64,000 nucleotides of DNA from assembly GCF_001494595.1 (NCBI RefSeq), contig NZ_LN929908.1, forward strand, positions 2,455,716 to 2,519,715, read 5' to 3'. The stretch is from Mycobacterium sp. M26. Lineage in GTDB: Bacteria > Actinomycetota > Actinomycetes > Mycobacteriales > Mycobacteriaceae. Positions 41,991 through 50,988 of the stretch are shown in pieces. The position numbers and the translations under genes were made by a program. The notes under the pieces were generated by a model, which saw only the letters and a list, made by a program, of their open reading frames with translations, made no database searches and was not told where the DNA came from. Each line of letters begins with the position of its first letter. Position 1 is the first letter of the stretch.

Positions 41991-43556
41991 ATGACCACTG
42001 GCACCGTCCCCCGGCATCACCAGACCGGCGCGCACGCCGCGCCCCCACGGGTCCGCCCTGTCGCGATCCTCGCCGTCGTCCTGGTGGCCGCGCTGGCCAT
42101 CAACGTGGAAACCACGATCGTCAATGTCGCTCTGCCCACGCTGAATTCGTCACTGGACGCCTCAACCCGCGGCCTGCAGTGGATCGTCGACGCCTACAAC
42201 CTGGCGTTCGCCGCGCTGGTCCTGGCCGGCGGGACGGTCGGCGACAAGTTCGGCCGCCGTGGCACCCTGATCGCCGGCCTGATCCTGTTCGCGATCAGTA
42301 GTGTCGGTGCCGCGCTGTGCACCACCACCGGCCAGCTGATCGCGATGCGCCTGGTCATGGGAATCGCCTCAGCCCTCATCTACCCCACCACGCTGGCGAT
42401 CATCACCGACACCTTCCGCGATCCGCGCAAGCGGGCGGCAGCCATCGGCGTGTGGGGCGCCGTCACCGGTCTCGGGGTGGCCATCGGCCCGATCCTGGGC
42501 GGCGCACTGCTGGAGGTCTTCTGGTGGGGCAGCCTGTTCCTGGCACTGGTCCCCATCGCACTGCTCGCGGCGGTCGCCGCACCCTTCGTCATCCCGGCGT
42601 CCTCGCGAGACCGGCAATCCCGGGTCGACCGCGGTGGGCTGGTGCTGTCCGTAGTGATGCTGGGGGCGCTGGTCTACACGATCATCGAAGCTCCGGTACA
42701 CGGCTGGTCGAGTGCGCACACGCTGACCGGTTTCGCCATCGCCCTGGCTGCCGCGGTGACCTTCGCGTGGTGGGAGCGCCGGCATCCCGATCCGCTGATC
42801 GACGTCACGCTGTTCACCAACCTGCGCTTCAGCGCGGCCAGCGGCGCAGTCACCGTGGCGTTCTTCGCACTGTTCGGGTTCATCTTCATCATCACCCAGT
42901 TCATGCAGCTGCTGCAGGGCTACGGCCCGCTGGAGACCGGCGTCCGGATTCTTCCCGTCGCCCTGTCCATCGCCATCGGGTCGGTGCTCGGCACGCAGTT
43001 GGCCGTCACCCGGATCGGCACCAAAGTCATTGTCGTCGTTGGCCTTCTGATGATGGCGGCCTCGTTCGCCTGGATCGCGGTGATCGACCTCGGCGTCACC
43101 TACCCGGTAATGGCCGCGCAGATGGTCCTGCTCGGTGGCGGACTGGGACTGACCACCGCACCGGCCACCGACTCCATCATGGGAGTCGTGCGGCCCGAGC
43201 AGGCCGGGGCCGGATCCGCGGTCAATGACGCCACCCGCCAGGTCGGCGGCACCCTCGGTGTCGCGGTGATCGGCAGCGTGTTCTCCACGCTCTACATCCG
43301 GCATCTGGCCGACAGCCAGGTGCTGGCGGCCATGCCCGAGGCGGCGCGCTCGACCGCACAGGAAGGTCTGGCGCAGGGGTTGGCGGTGGCCGCGCAGTCA
43401 CCGCCGCCGGTCGCCGGGGCAGTCCGCAGCACGGTCGAGACCGCCTTCCTGTCCGGGATGCAGGCCGGCTGCCTGACCGCCGCGGCCGTCTGCGCCGCCG
43501 GTGCCCTGTTCGCCCTGGCCGTACTGCCCGCGCATCCCAAGGTGGTGCAGGCATGA
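41991..43556 (+). CDS. MFS transporter, DHA2 (14-segment drug:proton antiporter) type
   Basis: 521 residues with about 14 membrane segments. Motif A is present after segment 2 (GGTVGDKFGRRGTLIAG), motif C-like glycines in segment 5 (GAVTGLGVAIGPILGG), and an early VETTIVNVALPTL in segment 1, all typical of EmrB/QacA exporters. Preceded by the TetR gene and its inverted repeat, so likely substrate-induced efflux. The SDR gene starts within its stop codon. Confidence 0.92.
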   Translation: MTTGTVPRHHQTGAHAAPPRVRPVAILAVVLVAALAINVETTIVNVALPTLNSSLDASTRGLQWIVDAYNLAFAALVLAGGTVGDKFGRRGTLIAGLILFAISSVGAALCTTTGQLIAMRLVMGIASALIYPTTLAIITDTFRDPRKRAAAIGVWGAVTGLGVAIGPILGGALLEVFWWGSLFLALVPIALLAAVAAPFVIPASSRDRQSRVDRGGLVLSVVMLGALVYTIIEAPVHGWSSAHTLTGFAIALAAAVTFAWWERRHPDPLIDVTLFTNLRFSAASGAVTVAFFALFGFIFIITQFMQLLQGYGPLETGVRILPVALSIAIGSVLGTQLAVTRIGTKVIVVVGLLMMAASFAWIAVIDLGVTYPVMAAQMVLLGGGLGLTTAPATDSIMGVVRPEQAGAGSAVNDATRQVGGTLGVAVIGSVFSTLYIRHLADSQVLAAMPEAARSTAQEGLAQGLAVAAQSPPPVAGAVRSTVETAFLSGMQAGCLTAAAVCAAGALFALAVLPAHPKVVQA

Positions 43557-44353
43557 CCGGGCTGGATCGCTACGGGCCGTGGGCGCTGATCACCGGCGCC
43601 AGCGACGGTATCGGCCGGGCGATGGCCGAGCGCCTCGCAGCGAGCCGACTCCATGTAGTGCTGGCCGCGCGCCGTGAACCCGAGCTGCGGGCACTGGCCC
43701 GGCAGATCGAGGAGGCCCACGCGGTCCAGACCCGGGTGGTGGCCGTCGACCTATCCGACCCGGCGGGTGTGGCGGCGCTGGCGACCCACACCGCCGGGCT
43801 GGACATCGGCTTGGCGGTGCTGGCCGCCGGATTCGGCAGTGCCGGTCCGTTCGTCCAATCCGTCCTCGCCGACGAGCTGGCGATGATCGCCGTCAATGTG
43901 ACCGCCGTGACCGAGCTGACCCACGTCCTGTCCGGACGGATGGTCAACCGGGGTGCCGGTGGAATCGTGCTGTTCGGCTCGATCCTGGGCTGGCAGGGGG
44001 TGGCAGGTCAGGCCAATTACGCCGCCACCAAGGCCTATGTGCAGAGCTTCGCCGAGGCACTGCGTCGCGAGCTCAAACCCGTCGGGGTCGACGTCCTGTC
44101 CGTCGCGCCCGGGCCGGTGCACACCGGTTTCGCCGACCGGGCCGGGCTGACGATGACGTCGGCGGCCACACCGGAGGTGGTGGCGACGGCGGCGCTCAAG
44201 GCGCTGGGCCGCCGCACCACGGTGGTGCCCGGTGCACGCGCGAAGTTCCTCACCGCGTCGCTGGCCACTCTGCCGCGGCGGCTGCGCACCGCGATCCTGA
44301 GCAAGGTCATGGCGGACATGCGCCGGGATCAGGTTTCGGCTACCCGAAACTGA
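43553..44353 (+). CDS. Short-chain dehydrogenase/reductase
   Basis: 266-residue classical SDR: cofactor loop LITGASDGIGRA near residues 13-23, D67 in VVAVDLSD, and the catalytic set S143, Y156, K160 (FGSILGW, NYAATKAY). Coupled to the MFS gene by an ATGA overlap, which suggests one substrate class is both reduced and exported; the compound is unknown. Confidence 0.9.
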   Translation: MTGLDRYGPWALITGASDGIGRAMAERLAASRLHVVLAARREPELRALARQIEEAHAVQTRVVAVDLSDPAGVAALATHTAGLDIGLAVLAAGFGSAGPFVQSVLADELAMIAVNVTAVTELTHVLSGRMVNRGAGGIVLFGSILGWQGVAGQANYAATKAYVQSFAEALRRELKPVGVDVLSVAPGPVHTGFADRAGLTMTSAATPEVVATAALKALGRRTTVVPGARAKFLTASLATLPRRLRTAILSKVMADMRRDQVSATRN

Positions 44354-44376
44354 AGATACGGGGTACCCTCGCTGGC

Positions 44377-44607
44377 ATGACGAGTGTTGAACAGGTGCGT
44401 TCGGCCCTCACGTCATCCGATTCGCACGTCTCCATCGCCGGTGTGCCATGGCCGCTGTACAAGCTGGTGGCCCTCGGCGCCGGGCTGCTCACTCTGGTCG
44501 TGGTCGGCGCCGTCACCACCAGCGCCGCACCGGCGGTTCTGACCGCCGCCACCGTCGCCACCCTGATCTGGGTGGCGTTCGGCGTCCGCAGGCACCCGCG
44601 GGCCTAA
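44377..44607 (+). CDS. Small two-segment membrane protein
   Basis: 76 residues: polar N-terminus, then two hydrophobic stretches (about 27-47 and 50-68) and a basic end (RRHPRA). No family recognised. TACCCT lies 7 bp before the ATG, suggesting an own leaderless promoter rather than read-through from the SDR gene 24 bp upstream. Its stop overlaps the convergent SRPBCC gene by 4 bp. Confidence 0.7.
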   Translation: MTSVEQVRSALTSSDSHVSIAGVPWPLYKLVALGAGLLTLVVVGAVTTSAAPAVLTAATVATLIWVAFGVRRHPRA

Positions 44608-45017
44608 CGCTCCAGAATCCGCTTCAGCGACGCGAGGTCGGCCGTTACCGCCGCCGCGTCCTTGATGAAGTCGTCATCGGACATCCCAGGCCTGCGCCGC
44701 AGCGTGAACACCACCTCGCACCAGTCGGCACCGGCCGGAACGACCCGCAGCGGATTGAAGACCGGCTCACCGGACGGCAGCGTCACCACGTGGTCGAGAA
44801 CCCCGAGATCGTTGGCCGGGGTGAACTCCACGGTGACCTCTCCCATCGGCGACTGGGCCACCCAGGTGTCCCCGACCTTGGTCAGCTCGCCCTGGGCCAG
44901 CCCGGCCGCCCACTGCGGCAGATGCGAAGGATCCGAGGCGAACCGGTAAACATCAGCGGCCGACCGGTTGATCCACGCACTGATGTGGCGAGACTCGCCG
45001 GAGGTGTCAGCGTCCAT
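44604..45017 (-). CDS. SRPBCC (START-like) family protein
   Basis: 137-residue polyketide-cyclase/START-like protein: ISAWINRSAADVYRFASDPSHLPQWAAGL at the start, DHVVTLPSGEPVFNPLRVVPAG in the middle and a C-terminal helix (DDDFIKDAAAVTADLASLKRIL). Such proteins bind hydrophobic ligands in a helix-grip cavity. The frame is open to 45089; I chose the ATG at 45017, just before the conserved domain. Divergent from the next gene by 29 bp. Confidence 0.82.
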   Translation of the reverse strand: MDADTSGESRHISAWINRSAADVYRFASDPSHLPQWAAGLAQGELTKVGDTWVAQSPMGEVTVEFTPANDLGVLDHVVTLPSGEPVFNPLRVVPAGADWCEVVFTLRRRPGMSDDDFIKDAAAVTADLASLKRILER

Positions 45018-45046
45018 CTGTCCATCGTGACCGACAGACTGGACCG

Positions 45047-45718
45047 ATGAACAGCGTTTCGTCCGGACATGGGTGGCTACGTCCGGCACCGGAGAGCTCG
45101 GTACCTGTCCTGGTCGCCCTGGTGGCGACGATGGCGCTGCAGGTCGCCATTCCGATCCGCTACACCCTGGTGCCGCGCTGGCCGCTGATCGCCCTGGAGA
45201 TCCTGTTGGTGTTGGTGCTGCTCGGCCTCAACCCACTGCGGCTGACCCGTCGTACGACGCTCGGCCGGACCACGACGCTGGTTCTGTTGGGCGCCATCAC
45301 CTTCGACAACACCGCATCGGCGATCCTGCTCGACTGGCACATTGTCACCGGCAAGGTCAGCAACAACGCCGCCGTGCTGTTGGGAAGTGGCGCAGCCATT
45401 TTCGTCACCAACGTGCTGGTGTTCGGCATCTGGTACTGGGAGCTCGACCGCGGCGGGCCGCTGGCCCGGGTCGACGGCGTCCGCCGCTGGCCCGATTTCC
45501 TGTTCCCGCAAATGGCCAGTCCGGATGTGGCACCGAAGGATTGGGCACCGCGGTTCATGGACTACCTCTACGTGAGCCTGACCAATGTGATGGCGTTCTC
45601 CCCCACCGACACCATGCCGATGGCGCGGTGGGCCAAGGCGATGATGGCTGTACAGGCGATGGTGGCGGTCTCACTGCTGGCGCTGGTGTTCGCGCGCGCA
45701 GTCAATGTGCTGAGCTGA
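45047..45718 (+). CDS. Conserved multi-pass membrane protein
   Basis: 223 residues, about five hydrophobic segments. The C-terminal part DYLYVSLTNVMAFSPTDTMPM, then ARWAKAMMAVQAMVAVSLLALVFARAVNVL, resembles the pore-to-last-helix region of two-segment ion channels in layout, but the GYG-type filter is absent, so channel function is only a thought. No enzyme motif. Separated from its divergent SRPBCC neighbour by 29 bp. Confidence 0.72.
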   Translation: MNSVSSGHGWLRPAPESSVPVLVALVATMALQVAIPIRYTLVPRWPLIALEILLVLVLLGLNPLRLTRRTTLGRTTTLVLLGAITFDNTASAILLDWHIVTGKVSNNAAVLLGSGAAIFVTNVLVFGIWYWELDRGGPLARVDGVRRWPDFLFPQMASPDVAPKDWAPRFMDYLYVSLTNVMAFSPTDTMPMARWAKAMMAVQAMVAVSLLALVFARAVNVLS

Positions 45719-45803
45719 TCGGCCGGTGAATCCCGCACGAGCAGTCGTCGATCGACGGGCACGTGCAGGCCATCCCCCACTCGGCGGGCGCGGCACCGCT
45801 CAC
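45702..45803 (-). CDS. Possible Cys-rich small protein downstream of dnaE1
   Basis: A 33-residue frame (GTG 45803; internal ATG at 45773) contains four cysteines in the pattern C-x-C-x7-C-x-C (MACTCPSIDDCSCGIHRPIS). It begins 38 bp after the dnaE1 stop in the otherwise empty 122-bp gap. No clear ribosome-binding site or -10 box supports it, and it overlaps the end of the plus-strand membrane-protein gene, so it may be chance. Confidence 0.2.
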   Translation of the reverse strand: MSGAAPAEWGMACTCPSIDDCSCGIHRPISSAH

Positions 45804-45840
45804 TGTGGCCCGACAGCGCCATCGTGCGGGTGGAGCTGGG

Positions 45841-48800
45841 CTAGCCGCCCAGGCAGCCGGGCCCGAGCAGTGCCTTGAGGTCACCCATCAGCGCCGAAGA
45901 GGGAGTGACCCGCAGCGACTGGTCGAGTTCCAGGGTGGTGATCCGGTCGCCGCTGATCAGCCGCAGATGCACCTGCGACGTACCCGGGTGGCGGGCGAGC
46001 ACCTGCTTGAGCGCGGTCACCTTGTCGATGGTGCACTGCCGGGTAGGCAGGCTGACCGCCAGCGGCCGGTCCACCTGGGCGTTCGAGAAGTCCGGCACCA
46101 CAAGCTCGTTGGCGATCAGTGAGATCCGGTCATCCTGCATGCGGACCTTACCCCCGACGAGCACCACCGCGTCGTCGGCGATCTCCGCACCGAACATCGA
46201 GTACGTCTGCGGGAAGAACATCACCTCGATACCGCCGCTGAGGTCCTCCAACTGGGCTGAGGCCCAGGGCATTCCGTTCTTGTTCACCCGGCGGTTCACC
46301 CCGGCGAGAATGCCACCGACCCGCACCTGAGTGTCGTTGGCGATGTCACCGTCGAGGATGGCCGGGATCTGCGTGTCGACCTGGGTGGCCAGCAGGTGGG
46401 CCACCCCGTTGAGCGGATGGCCGGACACGTACAGACCCAGCATCTCGCGCTCGAGGGCCAGCTTGTGCTTGTCGTCCCACTCCTCGTCGGGCACCCGGAT
46501 GGTGAACGCCGACTCACCGGTATCGCTGCCGTCGTCCCCGCCGCCGAACAGGTCGAACTGACCTATCGCCTCGGCCTTCTTGGTGCCCAGCACCGAGTCG
46601 ACCGCGTCGGTGTGCACCAGGAACAGACCCTTACGCGGATGGCTCAGCGAATCGAATGCGCCTGCCTTGATGAGAGATTCGGTGACCTTCTTGTTGCAGG
46701 CGGCGATGTCGATTTTGTTCAGGTAGTCGGAGAAGTCGGTGTACTTGCCCTTCTCGGCGCGGGTGGCGACCAGCGAGCTGACGACATTGGCGCCCACGTT
46801 GCGGACCGCGCCCAGACCGAACCGGATGTCGTTACCCACCGAGGCGAAGTTCTGCACCGACTCGTTGACGTCGGGCGGCAGCACCGTGATGCCCAGGCGC
46901 CGGCAGTCGGCGAGGTAGACCGCGGCCTTGTCCTTGTCGTCACCGACCGAGGTCAGCAGACCGGCCATGTACTCGGCGGGATAGTTGGCCTTCAGGTACG
47001 CCGTCCAGTACGACACCAGGCCGTAGCCGGCGGCATGCGATTTGTTGAATGCGTAGCCGGCGAACGGAAGGATGGTGTCCCACAGCGCCTTCACGGCCTT
47101 CTCGGAGAAGCCGTTGGCGGTCATGCCCTCCTTGAAGCCCTGGTACTCGGCTTCGAGGACCTCGAGTTTCTTCTTGCCCATGGCTTTTCGTAGCGCGTCG
47201 GCCTTACCCATCGAGTAGGAGGCGACCTTCTGGGCGATGAACATGATCTGCTCTTGGTAGACGATCAGGCCGTAGGTCTCGGACAGGATCTCTTTGAGCG
47301 GCTCTTCGAGCTCCGGGTGAATGGGCTTGATGGGCTGGCGGCCGTTCTTGCGGTCGGCGTAGTCGTTGTGCGCGTTCATGCCCATCGGGCCGGGCCGGTA
47401 CAGCGCCAGCACCGCGACGATGTCGTTGAACTCGGTGGGCTGCATGCGCCGCAGCAGGTCTCGCATCGGGCCACCGTCGAGCTGGAACACCCCCAAGGTG
47501 TCGCCGCGGCCGAGCAGTTCGTAGGCCTTCGGATCATCCAGCGGCAGGGCGTCGAGATCCAGATCGATACCGCGGTTGGCTTTGATGTTCTCGATGCAGT
47601 CGCCGATGATCGTCAGGTTCCGCAGGCCGAGGAAGTCCATCTTCAGCAGGCCGATGGCCTCGCACGACGGGTAGTCCCAGCCGGTGATGACCGCACCGTC
47701 CTGCGGTCGCCGCCACAGCGGGATCGCCTCGATGAGCGGCTCGGAGCTCATGATGACCGCGCAGGCGTGCACGCCGGCGTTGCGGACCAGACCCTCCAGC
47801 CCGCGCGCCGTCTCGTAGATGGTGCGGACGTCAGGGTCGGTGTCGATCAGGCCGCGGACCTCGGCGGCCTCCTTGTAGCGCTCATGGTTGGGGTCGGTGA
47901 TCCCGGACAGCGGGATGTCTTTGGCCATGATCGGCGGGGGCAGCGCCTTGGTGATGCGGTCGGCGATGGCGAAACCGGGCTGCCCGTAGTGCACCCGGGC
48001 CGAATCCTTCAGCGCGGCTTTGGTTTTGATGGTGCCGAAGGTGATGACCTGGGCGACCCGGTCACTTCCCCACTTCTCGGCGGCATAGCGCACCATCTCG
48101 CCGCGGCGACGGTCGTCGAAGTCGATATCGATATCGGGGGCCGACGGGCGTTCGGGGTTGAGGAAGCGCTCGAACAGCAGACCGTGCGGGATGGGGTCGA
48201 TGTTGGTGATGCCCAGCGCGTAGGCGACCAGCGAGCCGGCCGCCGAGCCACGGCCCGGCCCCACCCGGATGTCGATGGATTTCGCGTAGTTGATCAGGTC
48301 GGCCACGATCAGGAAGTAGGACGGGAAGCCCTTGCCGCAGATGACGTCGATCTCGTAGCTGGCCCGGTCGGTGTACTCCTGGGGCACCCCGCCGGGGAAC
48401 CGGCGACGCAAACCGGCTTCGACCTCGTGACGCAACCAGGAACCCTGGTCATGGCCGTCGGGTACCGGGAAGATCGGCATCCGGTCCACCGGCGCCCAGA
48501 CGTCGGCGTAGGACTGCACCCGCTCGGCGATCAGCAGCGTCGAGTCGCACGCCCCGGGGATCTCGCCGTCCCAGAGCGCCCGCATCTCAGCGGCCGACTT
48601 CAGGTAGTAGCCGTCACCATCGAACTTGAACCGGTTGGGGTCCGAGAGCGTCTTGCCGGTCTGGATGCACAGCAGCGCCTCGTGGTTCTGCGAGGCGTCG
48701 CGGGTGACGTAGTGGCAGTCGTTGGTGGCCAGCGGCCGGATGTCCAGCTTGCGGCCGACCTCCAGCAGGCCCTCACGCACGCGGCGCTCGATGGACAGGC

Positions 48801-49386
48801 CGTGGTCCATCAGCTCGAGGAAGAAGTTCTCCGGCCCGAAGATTTCCCGCCACTTGGCCGCGGCCTCCAGGGCTTCGCGGTCGTGGCCCAGCCGCAGCCG
48901 GGTCTGCACCTCGCCGGACGGGCAGCCGGTGGTGGCGATGATGCCCTCGGCATGCTCGGCGATGATCTCGGCGTCCATCCGGGACCACTTGCCCAGCTGG
49001 CCCTCGAAGGAGGCCAGTGAGGACAGCTTGAACAGGTTGCGCAGGCCGGTGGCGTTCTCGGCCATCATCGTCATGTGGGTGTAGGACCCGCTGCCGGAGA
49101 CGTCGTCGCTCTTCTGGCCGGGATCACCCCACAGGATCCGGCGGGTGTCAAAGCGGGACCCGGGCGCGATGTAGGCCTCGACACCGATGATCGGCTTGAT
49201 GCCGACCTTGGTGGCGGCGTTGTAGAACTCGCTGGCCCCGAACATGTTTCCGTGGTCGGTCATGCCGATGGCGGGCATCTCCAGGCGCTGCGCCTCCGCC
49301 AGCATGGGCGTGATCTTCGCGGCACCGTCGAGCATCGAGTACTCGGTGTGATTGTGCAGGTGCACGAAGGAGTCGTTGTTGCCCAT
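45841..49386 (-). CDS. dnaE1: DNA polymerase III alpha subunit
   Basis: Replicative polymerase. 1181 residues. N-terminal PHP domain with metal-ligand histidines (FVHLHNHTEYSMLDGAAK, MTDHGNMFGA, NDCHYVTRD), active-site aspartates in APDIDIDFDDRRR around residue 417, VGPGRGSAAGSLVAYALGI, AGVHACAVIMS, then the beta-binding and OB-fold regions near the C-terminus (RVGGILAGVNRRV). In mycobacteria the DnaE1 PHP domain is the main proofreading exonuclease; its ligands look intact here. No intein. Confidence 0.97.
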   Translation of the reverse strand: MGNNDSFVHLHNHTEYSMLDGAAKITPMLAEAQRLEMPAIGMTDHGNMFGASEFYNAATKVGIKPIIGVEAYIAPGSRFDTRRILWGDPGQKSDDVSGSGSYTHMTMMAENATGLRNLFKLSSLASFEGQLGKWSRMDAEIIAEHAEGIIATTGCPSGEVQTRLRLGHDREALEAAAKWREIFGPENFFLELMDHGLSIERRVREGLLEVGRKLDIRPLATNDCHYVTRDASQNHEALLCIQTGKTLSDPNRFKFDGDGYYLKSAAEMRALWDGEIPGACDSTLLIAERVQSYADVWAPVDRMPIFPVPDGHDQGSWLRHEVEAGLRRRFPGGVPQEYTDRASYEIDVICGKGFPSYFLIVADLINYAKSIDIRVGPGRGSAAGSLVAYALGITNIDPIPHGLLFERFLNPERPSAPDIDIDFDDRRRGEMVRYAAEKWGSDRVAQVITFGTIKTKAALKDSARVHYGQPGFAIADRITKALPPPIMAKDIPLSGITDPNHERYKEAAEVRGLIDTDPDVRTIYETARGLEGLVRNAGVHACAVIMSSEPLIEAIPLWRRPQDGAVITGWDYPSCEAIGLLKMDFLGLRNLTIIGDCIENIKANRGIDLDLDALPLDDPKAYELLGRGDTLGVFQLDGGPMRDLLRRMQPTEFNDIVAVLALYRPGPMGMNAHNDYADRKNGRQPIKPIHPELEEPLKEILSETYGLIVYQEQIMFIAQKVASYSMGKADALRKAMGKKKLEVLEAEYQGFKEGMTANGFSEKAVKALWDTILPFAGYAFNKSHAAGYGLVSYWTAYLKANYPAEYMAGLLTSVGDDKDKAAVYLADCRRLGITVLPPDVNESVQNFASVGNDIRFGLGAVRNVGANVVSSLVATRAEKGKYTDFSDYLNKIDIAACNKKVTESLIKAGAFDSLSHPRKGLFLVHTDAVDSVLGTKKAEAIGQFDLFGGGDDGSDTGESAFTIRVPDEEWDDKHKLALEREMLGLYVSGHPLNGVAHLLATQVDTQIPAILDGDIANDTQVRVGGILAGVNRRVNKNGMPWASAQLEDLSGGIEVMFFPQTYSMFGAEIADDAVVLVGGKVRMQDDRISLIANELVVPDFSNAQVDRPLAVSLPTRQCTIDKVTALKQVLARHPGTSQVHLRLISGDRITTLELDQSLRVTPSSALMGDLKALLGPGCLGG

Positions 49387-49469
49387 AGGCCCGTCAGTCT
49401 AGGGGCGCGGACCGACACGTTTCGGCGTGTCGCGGCTCGTGTCCCGCGGTGAGTTCACCCACGCGCGGG

Positions 49470-50060
49470 TCAGGCCTCGTCACGCAGCATCCGGGCGATC
49501 TCCTGGGCCTGTTCGGCGGTCACCTCACCGGACAACTGCAGCACCTGGCCGTCGATCGGTTCGGTGATCTTCGGGGCCCACACGACGATCCCGGACCGCA
49601 CGAACGCCACCTGCTGGTTGATGTGTGCAGCGGTGTAGCGGGCGAAATCCGCCGTCGACTCGTTCGTCATGGTGATCTGCACCAGTTGCTTACCAGTCAG
49701 CGGGTTGAGGAACGCGTCGACGTCGGTGAGCTGGATCCGCAGATCTTCCGGGGCCAGGTCGTAGACCGCGGTCTTGGTGATGTCGCAGGTGCGCAGCGGC
49801 TGGTCCGGCGGTGTCGGTGGCGGCGGCACGCAGTCCTCGGGCTTGATGACGAACGCGCCGTTGACCGGCCGCAGGGCCACCGGCTTGATGGTCAGCGGCG
49901 GTTTGGTCGTGGTGGTCGTCGTGATCGGGGTGTTCGCCTGGTTCTTCGTCATCGCCGGTGCCAGCAGCACACCCAGCACCGGAAGCACGATCGCCGCGGC
50001 GGCCAGCGCCGCGGTGATGGCGATCAGGATCCGCCGGTTACGGCGACTGGTGTCGGTCAT
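49470..50060 (-). CDS. Membrane-anchored SecDF-P1-head-like protein
   Basis: 196 residues: basic N-terminus, one membrane anchor (about residues 11-34), a Thr/Pro-rich linker, then a domain matching the SecD/SecF P1 head: VDAFLNPLTGKQLVQITMTNESTADFARYTAAHINQQVAFV, GIVVWAPKITEPIDG, and SGEVTAEQAQEIARML. SecD uses this head outside the membrane to help translocated proteins emerge. Here the domain is free of the SecD permease part. Start at ATG 50060, which overlaps the 3' end of rarD by 23 bp. Precise role unknown. Confidence 0.82.
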   Translation of the reverse strand: MTDTSRRNRRILIAITAALAAAAIVLPVLGVLLAPAMTKNQANTPITTTTTTKPPLTIKPVALRPVNGAFVIKPEDCVPPPPTPPDQPLRTCDITKTAVYDLAPEDLRIQLTDVDAFLNPLTGKQLVQITMTNESTADFARYTAAHINQQVAFVRSGIVVWAPKITEPIDGQVLQLSGEVTAEQAQEIARMLRDEA

Positions 50061-50988
50061 CGGTTCCTCGGGCTCGGCGCTGGGACTGTCCCGTGAAGCT
50101 ACCGGAGCGGCGCAGCGCGTCACCGCTGAACACGGCCAGTGCCACCCAGATCAGCGCGAAGCCCACCCAGCGGGCCGGTGGCATGGGCTCATGGCCGACG
50201 ACCACACCCCAGGTCATCTGCATCGCCGGGGTCAGATACATCAGCAGACCCAGCGTCACCAGCGGCAGCCGCTGGGCGGCGGCGGCGAAAAACAACAGCG
50301 GGATCGCCGTGAGCGGCCCGGACAGCATGGTCAGCACGACGTGGCCCGCGCCGTGGTTGGCGAACTGGCCGTGCCCGGTCAGCTGGATCGCCGCGATGTA
50401 GGCGATCGCGAAGGGCGCGGCGATCCCGGCCTCCAGCCCGACGCTGACCCGCGGGTCGACGGGCACCACCTTCTTGACCGCGCCGTAGAGCCCGAAGGTG
50501 AAGGCCAGCCCGAGTGCGACCCAGGGCGGCCCGCCCACCTCGACGCCGAGCAGGATGACGGCTGCCAGCGCGATCAGCACAGCCGCGGCCTGGGCCCGGG
50601 TCAGCCGCTCCCGGAACAGCACCACGCCGAGCAGGACACTGACCAGAGGATTGATGAAGTAGCCGAGGGCGGCGTCGACGACGTGGCCGTTGTTGACGGC
50701 GTAGACGTAGATGACCCAGTTCCCCGATACCAGCGCCGAGGCGCAGATCAGCAGCAGCCAGGTCCGCCTTGAGATCGTGCGGATATCCGCCAGCCGCCGC
50801 ATCACCACCAGCACGGCGGCCATCAACACCAGGGTCCACACGATGCGGTGCGCCAGGACCTCAAGTGCCCCAGCGGGTTTCAGCAGCGGGAAGAACGCCG
50901 GGAACAAACCCCACGACGCGTAGGCGCCGATCCCGAACAGCAGGCCACTAGCCTGCGACTTTCCGGTTTCCTGCCCCGGCGACGTCAC
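50038..50988 (-). CDS. rarD: RarD/EamA-family transporter
   Basis: 316-residue EamA-type permease with about ten membrane segments: LLFGIGAYASWGLFPAFFPLLK, SGNWVIYVYAVNNGHVVDAALGYFINPL, and TPAMQMTWGVVVGHEPM match RarD proteins. The substrate is unknown. GTG start at 50988 overlaps the rluD stop (GTGA); the frame is open further upstream but that part is not RarD-like. Confidence 0.88.
   Translation of the reverse strand: MTSPGQETGKSQASGLLFGIGAYASWGLFPAFFPLLKPAGALEVLAHRIVWTLVLMAAVLVVMRRLADIRTISRRTWLLLICASALVSGNWVIYVYAVNNGHVVDAALGYFINPLVSVLLGVVLFRERLTRAQAAAVLIALAAVILLGVEVGGPPWVALGLAFTFGLYGAVKKVVPVDPRVSVGLEAGIAAPFAIAYIAAIQLTGHGQFANHGAGHVVLTMLSGPLTAIPLLFFAAAAQRLPLVTLGLLMYLTPAMQMTWGVVVGHEPMPPARWVGFALIWVALAVFSGDALRRSGSFTGQSQRRARGTDDRHQSP

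Noticed and set aside
47254..49020. A 588-codon plus-strand frame inside dnaE1
   Set aside because: His/Gln/Val/Gly-rich antisense shadow in GC-rich DNA; no independent signals.
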